A program made the translations under genes and the position numbers. Below, piece after piece: positions 7,861-13,003 of a stretch of 13,003 bases of DNA. Every line of letters begins with the position of its first letter. Position 1 is the stretch's first letter. Source of the stretch: Bacteroidales bacterium (lineage in GTDB: Bacteria; Bacteroidota; Bacteroidia; Bacteroidales; UBA1556); assembly GCA_029935325.1 (NCBI GenBank), contig JAOZKO010000051.1:1-13003 (forward strand), read 5' to 3'. Under the pieces are notes generated by a model that did no database searches, had not been told where the DNA came from, and worked only from the letters and a program-made list of their open reading frames with translations.

Positions 7861-9201
7861 ATGTCTATTGAATACTATTTTTTATTTCCTTTGCATTGTA
7901 TGCAACTTTATAAAAGTATAGAAATATTACAAGAAAAGGATATCCTTGATGGAATTAACAATATTATTGATGATTTTGATAGTTGCTGCCTTCTAAATTC
8001 CAATAATTTCAGTAAAGACTCTAATACTCAGTATAAATGGATAAATGCCTTTGGGCATTCTGACTTCATTAAATGCGATAGTTCTGATACTAACTGTTTT
8101 AGCAGGCTTTCAAGCTTCCAGAAAAAACATCAGAATGAGTGGATCTTTGGTTTTATCAGTTATGATTTAAAGAATAATATTGAAGACTTAGGCTCTAATA
8201 ATATAGATTTATTAAACTTCCCTATATTCTATTTCTTTATACCTAAATTCCTAATTCTTGCTTCTGATAGTATTGATTTACTTAAACATGAAAGTGTTGG
8301 CCAGGTTGAAGCTGAGTTATTATTTTCGAAACTCACACAAGACAATAATCATAAGCAAAGCATCCCAGATGTCTCATTAAAATTTACACATAGGTTTAGC
8401 AGCAAAGAGTATATTGATAGTATTGAAATGATACGCCAACATATTAAGCAAGGAGATATTTATGAGATGAATTTTTGTCAAGAGTTTTATTGTGAGAATG
8501 CACAAATATCACCTTTTCAGACCTATAAAAAATTAAATAGTATCTCCCCTGCTCCTTTCTCTGCTTATGTTAAAGAGAATAATCATTATCTAATTTGTGC
8601 TAGTCCTGAAAGATATATTCAGAATGTAGATGGCAAAGTAATTTCGCAGCCCATAAAAGGAACTGCAAAGCGATCGAAGGACACTAAAAAGGATGACGAA
8701 ATAAAGCATGAACTCCAAAACAATAGCAAGGAAAGAGCTGAAAATATTATGATAGTTGACCTTGTAAGGAATGACTTATCAAAGATATCAGAGGACAATA
8801 GCATTAATGTTGATGAGCTCTGTGCGATATACAGTTTCCCTCAAGTGCATCAAATGATTTCTAGCATCAGTGGCAAATTAAAATCTAATACTAGCTTTGC
8901 TGATGTTTTAAAAAGCAGTTTCCCAATGGGAAGCATGACAGGAGCTCCAAAGGTAAAAGCTATGGAACTGATAGAAAAATACGAAAAAACAAAAAGAGGT
9001 CTATTCTCTGGTTCAGTAGGTTATATCGACCCCGATGGTAATTTTGATTTTAATGTAATAATTAGAAGTCTGCTTTATAATGAAACAAACAAATACCTAA
9101 GTCTAAGCACTGGAGGAGCAATAACATATAAAAGCAATGCTGAAGATGAGTATCAAGAAAGCTTATTAAAAGCAAAGGCTGTGTTTGAGTTGTTTGCTTG
9201 A
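7861..9201 (+). CDS. pabB: Aminodeoxychorismate synthase component I
   Basis: This enzyme converts chorismate, with ammonia from a glutaminase partner (PabA), to 4-amino-4-deoxychorismate, the precursor of p-aminobenzoate for folate; it acts in the cytoplasm. The 446-residue protein has the chorismate-binding family blocks: QGDIYEMNF (197-205), PAPFSAY (230-236), SPER (248-251), PIKGT (264-268), ERAENIMIVDLVRNDL (291-306), FPMGSMTGAPK (354-364) and FDFNVIIRSL (395-404). Lys266 in PIKGT is the residue that separates PabB from anthranilate synthase TrpE (PIAGT). Length is close to E. coli PabB (453). The N-terminal 90 residues are poorly conserved, apart from a WIFGFISYDLKN block at 94-105. The ATG at 7861 is chosen over an in-frame TTG at 7837; a GGAG lies 12 bases upstream, a rather long spacing. 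No pabA or pabC is present in the window. The call is firm at family level and good for PabB. Confidence 0.9.
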   Translation: MSIEYYFLFPLHCMQLYKSIEILQEKDILDGINNIIDDFDSCCLLNSNNFSKDSNTQYKWINAFGHSDFIKCDSSDTNCFSRLSSFQKKHQNEWIFGFISYDLKNNIEDLGSNNIDLLNFPIFYFFIPKFLILASDSIDLLKHESVGQVEAELLFSKLTQDNNHKQSIPDVSLKFTHRFSSKEYIDSIEMIRQHIKQGDIYEMNFCQEFYCENAQISPFQTYKKLNSISPAPFSAYVKENNHYLICASPERYIQNVDGKVISQPIKGTAKRSKDTKKDDEIKHELQNNSKERAENIMIVDLVRNDLSKISEDNSINVDELCAIYSFPQVHQMISSISGKLKSNTSFADVLKSSFPMGSMTGAPKVKAMELIEKYEKTKRGLFSGSVGYIDPDGNFDFNVIIRSLLYNETNKYLSLSTGGAITYKSNAEDEYQESLLKAKAVFELFA

Positions 9202-9280
9202 GGTACTAAAATACGTCCCCTCCGAAAACCTCAACTATTAATATAGAAAATTTAGAATAAGTTCAAAAAAAATCATTCTT

Positions 9281-9307
9281 TTGGCATTTGTTTTTTTCCT
9301 ACTTTCG
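9281..9307 (+). promoter_or_regulatory. Candidate promoter for the nucleotidyltransferase gene
   Basis: TTG (9281-9283) precedes TACTTTCG (9300-9307) by 16 bases. The second box matches TAnnTTTG with one mismatch. It would start transcription near 9314 and leave a leader of about 43 bases before the ATG at 9357. The spacing is slightly short for the Bacteroidota consensus, so this is tentative. Confidence 0.35.
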
Positions 9308-9356
9308 GGCATAATAAATTAGTCTAAAAATTATAGTAACAAATTAGCATAGGTAT

Positions 9357-10064
9357 ATGAAAGCCATGATTTTTGCGGCGGGCTTGGGCACGCGATTATT
9401 CCCAATTACAAAAGACAAACCCAAAGCTTTAGCTCCTTTTAAGGATAACACCCTATTGGGATACAATCTCAATTTTTTGGCTCAGCAGGGAATAACAAAG
9501 TTTGTTATTAACACTCATCATTTTGCAAATAAGATTGAGGAGTATTTGGAAAGCAATAATAATTTCGGCCTAGACATTCAGCTAAGCTACGAGGAAAATC
9601 TCCTTGATACTGCAGGCGGATTAGCCAAGGCAGCACATTTTTTTGACAAAGATGATAATGTATTGCTTTATAATGTGGATGTAATTTCAAATATTGATAT
9701 TCAGAAAATGTTAGATTTTCATATTGAGCAAAATGCAGCCGCTACTCTTGCTGTGAGGAATCGGTTAACTTCTAGGTATTTACTTTTCAATTCTGATAAT
9801 ATATTAGTTGGATGGAGGAATAGAAATACTGATGAGGAAATCTCGTGCCGAGAAAGTAAAAATAGTAATGAGCTTGCTTTCAGTGGGATTCACTGGATTA
9901 ATATGTCTCTAATAAATAAATTGGAAATTAAGAAATCCTCTATTATTCCATTCTATCTGGAAGAAGGAAAAGACCATAATATATTAGCCTATAAACATGA
10001 TAATGATTATTGGTTTGATTGTGGGAAACCTGAAACTTTATTATTAGCACATAATCGTGCTTGA
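9357..10064 (+). CDS. Sugar-1-phosphate nucleotidyltransferase, MurU-like
   Basis: This 235-residue cytoplasmic enzyme of the NTP-transferase family joins a nucleoside monophosphate to a sugar 1-phosphate, releasing pyrophosphate. The N-terminal signature GLGTR (9-13) with KPKA (21-24) binds the nucleotide. LDTAGGL (83-89) is the sugar/nucleotide loop. NVDV (D108) and WFDCGKPE (D221) supply the probable metal-binding aspartates. The short length, with no C-terminal left-handed beta-helix acyltransferase domain, fits the MurU group (N-acetylmuramate-1-phosphate uridylyltransferase of cell-wall recycling) rather than GlmU. In many Bacteroidota this type sits beside an AmgK-like sugar kinase; none is seen here. 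A mannose- or glucose-1-phosphate nucleotidyltransferase is the main alternative, so no symbol is given. The AddB-like gene starts 34 bases downstream, probably in the same transcript. The 155-base gap before it holds its candidate promoter. Confidence 0.8.
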   Translation: MKAMIFAAGLGTRLFPITKDKPKALAPFKDNTLLGYNLNFLAQQGITKFVINTHHFANKIEEYLESNNNFGLDIQLSYEENLLDTAGGLAKAAHFFDKDDNVLLYNVDVISNIDIQKMLDFHIEQNAAATLAVRNRLTSRYLLFNSDNILVGWRNRNTDEEISCRESKNSNELAFSGIHWINMSLINKLEIKKSSIIPFYLEEGKDHNILAYKHDNDYWFDCGKPETLLLAHNRA

Positions 10065-10085
10065 AAAAAATATTAAAACTCAATC

Positions 10086-10091
10086 AAGGAG
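10086..10091 (+). promoter_or_regulatory. Shine-Dalgarno fixing the AddB-like start
   Basis: AAGGAG lies 7 bases upstream of the ATG at 10099, an optimal spacing. This favours 10099 over the longer in-frame GTG at 10057, which would overlap the nucleotidyltransferase gene by 8 bases and has no ribosome binding site. Confidence 0.7.
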
Positions 10092-10098
10092 TAATATA

Positions 10099-12945
10099 AT
10101 GAAAGCTTTTTTAGAAGAAATAGGGGAACAATTGGTAAAGCTCAATGGAGATGAGCTCAAGAATACCCTAATTTTATTACCAAATCGTCGGGCAAAACTT
10201 TACCTAAATCGTTATTTAGCAAAGGAAATTGACGAACCTATCTGGGCTCCCCAAATAAGTGCCGTTAATGATTTCGTTTTTGAGAACTTGCAAATACAAG
10301 AGACACCTCAAATAGAATTACTTGTAAAGCTTTATGACGTTCATAAGAAAATAGAAGGCAAGAACAAACAAAGTATTGATCAATTTAGCAGTTGGGCAGA
10401 GCTATTAATTAGCGATTTTAATGAAATAGACCTATACCTTGCTCCTGTTGACAAACTTTTTAGATATTTGAGCGATGCGAAAAAAATAGCAACTTGGGAA
10501 TTGGATCCTGAAAAATTAACAGATCAAGAACGAAGTTATATTAAGTTTTATGAAAGCTTAGAAACTTATTATAATGAATTTCGCCAACTGCTTCTATCTG
10601 AAAATAAAGCATATCAAGGTATGGCTTATCGATTATTTTCAGAGCAATTGAGTAAAACTAAATTAACTTTCAAAAGAATATTTATTGTTGGTTTTAACGC
10701 TCTAAGCCCATCTGAAGATAAAATATTCAATCAGTTGAAAGAGCAATATAACACTCAAGTATTCTGGGATATTGACAAATATTATTTTGATAATCCAAAT
10801 CATGAAGCAGGCTTATTCTTACGTAAACAGTTGAAAAACCAAGATCGTAAGAAGTTGAGTTTCGTAAATGATTTCTGGCAAGAAACAACAAAGAAGATTA
10901 ATATATTTGGTATTGATGGCAATATTGCTCAGGTGAAATTTGCATCCCAATTATTACAAAATAACATTATATCAGGAGAATTTAAAGAAGATCAAACTGC
11001 TGTGATATTAGCCAATGAGGATTTAATGATTCCCATGATAAATTCTATCCCCACTGAAATTAAAAAATTCAATCTTACAATGTCCTACCCTCTTAGGCTT
11101 CATAGTGGTTATGAACTGATTATAAGAATTATAAACCTATATTCAGACTATCAGTTCAAGGGAGAGCAAGATTCCACATTAAGTATTTACCATAGACATC
11201 TTACTGCTTTTATCCAGCATCCTATTATCCAAAAATACTTGAATTTAAGTAAGAAAAATAGCACCACTGAGCTTATCAAATATTTGCATAAGAATAATAT
11301 AAGCAAGCTGAGCTTAGATGCAAATTTCTACAGTGCTGCAAAATTGATAGATAATCCTCTAGAAAAACTATTTCGAATAATTCAGAATGTAAATCAAGAT
11401 ATAATTTCAGTTTTAGATGTAATTATTGAAATTTTTGAAACCATTGGAAATGAAATAACGAAAGATATTGACGAGCATTTTATAGATCACTTCTTGGAAG
11501 TTATTTTATCATTAAAATCTACCTTAAGCAACTTCGACCAAATTGAAAGATTAAATACTTTAAAGCGGTGGATTCAGAATGCAATAAACCAATCACCTAT
11601 TCCTTTTAGTGGCGAACCTCTTGAAGGGTTGCAGATAATGGGAATGCTCGAAACTCGAACTTTAGATTTCAAAAATATTATTCTAGTTTCTACAAATGAA
11701 GGAATTTTACCTAAAACACAAGCATACCAAAGTTTTATACTGTTTGATATAAAAAAGGAATTCAATCTCCCCTTACCTATTGATAATGATGCAATTGTTG
11801 CTTACCACTTTTATAGGCTTTTGCAAAGAGCTGAGAATATCAACCTAATATATAGCCGCAGTACAAGTGGAATGCATAGCAGCGAAGCTAGCCGATTTAT
11901 TAAGCAACTAGAATTGGAAATACCTGAGGTAAATAAGAATATTTCCATTAAACATCATATGGTAAAAGTTGCAAATAAGGCTGATGATAAAGCCGAGAGT
12001 ATAATCATTGATAAAACCGATGAAATTATTGATAAAATCATGCAGCTTGCCACTGGAAATGGATTTTCACCTTCAAGTTTGAACACTTATAAAAAATGCT
12101 CTTACCTTTTTTATCTTCAGAAAATAATGAAGCTCAAAAAGGATAATGAAGTAGAAGAGAATATGGCCTATAATACTCAAGGAAATATTGTTCATGAAAC
12201 TTTAGAAGACCTATTTAAGCCAACTAAAGGCAATAACATTAGCCTTGATGAATTTGAAAAAACACTGCTTGATGTAAAAGATATTTTTAAGAATAAATTA
12301 GATGAACTCTTTGGTAAGGAAAATACTGAAAATGGCAGGAATTATTTAACTAGAAAGATTCTTGAGCAATACATTGAAAACTTTATAAAGAAGGAAAAGG
12401 AGTATTTGAAAAGTAATACTGACACTAAAGTTATTGGACTTGAGGAAAACCTTTCTAAAGCATTGAATTTCAAAATACTGAATAAAGATATTACGATTAA
12501 TTTTAGAGGTAGCGCCGACCGTATTGATGAGATTCCAACTGCTGCCGGAACAAATATTCGAATTGTAGATTATAAAACTGGTACTGTAAAAGACTCTGAC
12601 CTTAGAATTACTAATTTTCGGGGGACAGACCAATGGGAGTATATGTTTAACGACAAATACGACAAAGCTTTTCAGTTAATGATGTATGCTTGGATGTATT
12701 GGGATAAAAAACCTGAGAATTACCTCTTAACCAGTGGGATTACTGCTCTGAAAAATCATAGCAATTTCTATCCATTAAGTCTGTATAAAAATGAAATTAT
12801 TTCTGCAGAGAACATAGTCCGATTTGAGGAAGATTTAATAATACTTATTCAAGAAATCCTTAATCCAGAAGTTCCATTTACTCAACGCGAAAGCGATAGA
12901 GCTTGTGAATATTGTGATTTTAGGACTATTTGTATGAGGTTGTGA
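10099..12945 (+). CDS. AddB-like PD-(D/E)XK nuclease with 4Fe-4S cluster
   Basis: This 948-residue cytoplasmic protein resembles the AddB subunit of AddAB helicase-nucleases, which process double-strand DNA ends for recombination. The N-terminal part looks like a degenerate UvrD-type fold: it begins with ILLPNRRA (25-32), and no Walker A motif (GxxGxGKT) precedes or follows. The block LETRTLDFKNIILVSTNEGILP (517-538) is the counterpart of the AddB/RecC-like strand ending NEGVLP. The C-terminal nuclease has H699 (GNIVHE), D807/D810 (GSADRID), D824 and K826 (IVDYKTG) and Q859 (FQLMMYAW). C667 plus the C936-X2-C939-X5-C945 pattern matches the AddB iron-sulfur staple. Its usual partner, an AddA/RecB-like UvrD helicase, is not in the window but would be expected downstream, past the right edge. 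The nucleotidyltransferase gene ends 34 bases upstream. The nuclease call is firm; the partner is inferred. Confidence 0.87.
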   Translation: MKAFLEEIGEQLVKLNGDELKNTLILLPNRRAKLYLNRYLAKEIDEPIWAPQISAVNDFVFENLQIQETPQIELLVKLYDVHKKIEGKNKQSIDQFSSWAELLISDFNEIDLYLAPVDKLFRYLSDAKKIATWELDPEKLTDQERSYIKFYESLETYYNEFRQLLLSENKAYQGMAYRLFSEQLSKTKLTFKRIFIVGFNALSPSEDKIFNQLKEQYNTQVFWDIDKYYFDNPNHEAGLFLRKQLKNQDRKKLSFVNDFWQETTKKINIFGIDGNIAQVKFASQLLQNNIISGEFKEDQTAVILANEDLMIPMINSIPTEIKKFNLTMSYPLRLHSGYELIIRIINLYSDYQFKGEQDSTLSIYHRHLTAFIQHPIIQKYLNLSKKNSTTELIKYLHKNNISKLSLDANFYSAAKLIDNPLEKLFRIIQNVNQDIISVLDVIIEIFETIGNEITKDIDEHFIDHFLEVILSLKSTLSNFDQIERLNTLKRWIQNAINQSPIPFSGEPLEGLQIMGMLETRTLDFKNIILVSTNEGILPKTQAYQSFILFDIKKEFNLPLPIDNDAIVAYHFYRLLQRAENINLIYSRSTSGMHSSEASRFIKQLELEIPEVNKNISIKHHMVKVANKADDKAESIIIDKTDEIIDKIMQLATGNGFSPSSLNTYKKCSYLFYLQKIMKLKKDNEVEENMAYNTQGNIVHETLEDLFKPTKGNNISLDEFEKTLLDVKDIFKNKLDELFGKENTENGRNYLTRKILEQYIENFIKKEKEYLKSNTDTKVIGLEENLSKALNFKILNKDITINFRGSADRIDEIPTAAGTNIRIVDYKTGTVKDSDLRITNFRGTDQWEYMFNDKYDKAFQLMMYAWMYWDKKPENYLLTSGITALKNHSNFYPLSLYKNEIISAENIVRFEEDLIILIQEILNPEVPFTQRESDRACEYCDFRTICMRL

Positions 12946-13003
12946 GGTTTTGCACGGCACGTGAAGCCTTCACTTTTGGGCTGGGAGATGGTGAAGTTGG
13001 GAA
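12946..13003. other. GC-rich right-hand edge, unassigned
   Basis: The last 58 bases are 31/58 G+C, well above the AT-rich rest of the window. They contain a near-palindrome GTGAAG-C-CTTCAC (12961-12973), and GTGAAG recurs exactly 30 bases later (12991). On the minus strand one frame stays open from the right edge through this stretch to a TAG inside the AddB-like 3' end. It may be the start of a repeat, a mobile element or a different gene; too little is visible to assign it. Confidence 0.4.

Noticed and set aside
7861..9201. Anthranilate synthase component I (trpE)
   Set aside because: The motif is PIKGT with lysine, as in PabB, rather than PIAGT.
9200..9232. GAGGT ... ACCTC pairing after pabB as a terminator
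   Set aside because: Only 5 bp of stem around a loop of over 20 bases, with no T-tract directly after it.
10057..10098. GTG-initiated longer form of the AddB-like gene overlapping the nucleotidyltransferase
   Set aside because: The ATG at 10099 has AAGGAG at ideal spacing; the GTG has no ribosome binding site and adds a charged, unconserved N-terminus.

Overview
The window looks like ordinary chromosomal DNA from a member of the Bacteroidota. It is AT-rich. It carries a type IX secretion (T9SS) C25 sortase-like protein next to a PorV/PorQ-family barrel, both specific to that phylum, and an acyltransferase and AddB-like nuclease of the Bacteroidota type. Promoter-like elements resemble the phylum's -7 consensus TAnnTTTG. 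Genus cannot be fixed from the sequence.

Layout: six protein genes fall in two divergent groups separated by a 403-base spacer. On the minus strand, in transcription order, are a phospholipid-type acyltransferase (7457 to 6285), a PorV/PorQ-family outer membrane barrel (6183 to 5098) and a 1688-residue C25 cysteine peptidase of the PorU2 type (5094 to 28). The last two are 3 bases apart, and the strong Shine-Dalgarno of the second lies inside the last codons of the first, so they are almost certainly translated together. On the plus strand are an aminodeoxychorismate synthase component I (pabB, 7861 to 9201), a MurU-like sugar-1-phosphate nucleotidyltransferase (9357 to 10064) and an AddB-like PD-(D/E)XK nuclease (10099 to 12945). 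The last two are probably cotranscribed.

How the genes work together: the barrel and the peptidase probably form an outer-membrane attachment or sorting module of T9SS, in which PorV-like barrels carry cargo and PorU-like C25 proteases cut C-terminal sorting domains and attach the product to the surface. The other four genes serve membrane lipid synthesis, folate synthesis, cell-wall sugar recycling and DNA end processing. They show no clear functional link to each other or to the T9SS pair.

Three start sites were moved from the longest frame to internal ATGs: acyltransferase at 7457, pabB at 7861 and the AddB-like gene at 10099. The long frames begin with TTG, TTG and GTG respectively. No tRNA, rRNA, CRISPR array, transposase or phage gene was seen. 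The most notable points are an ILEI/FAM3-like domain inside the C25 sortase, the coupled PorV/PorU2 pair, overlapping palindromes in the divergent spacer, an HX5D spacing in the acyltransferase, and a GC-rich shift in the last 58 bases. I did not find a convincing wholly new system.
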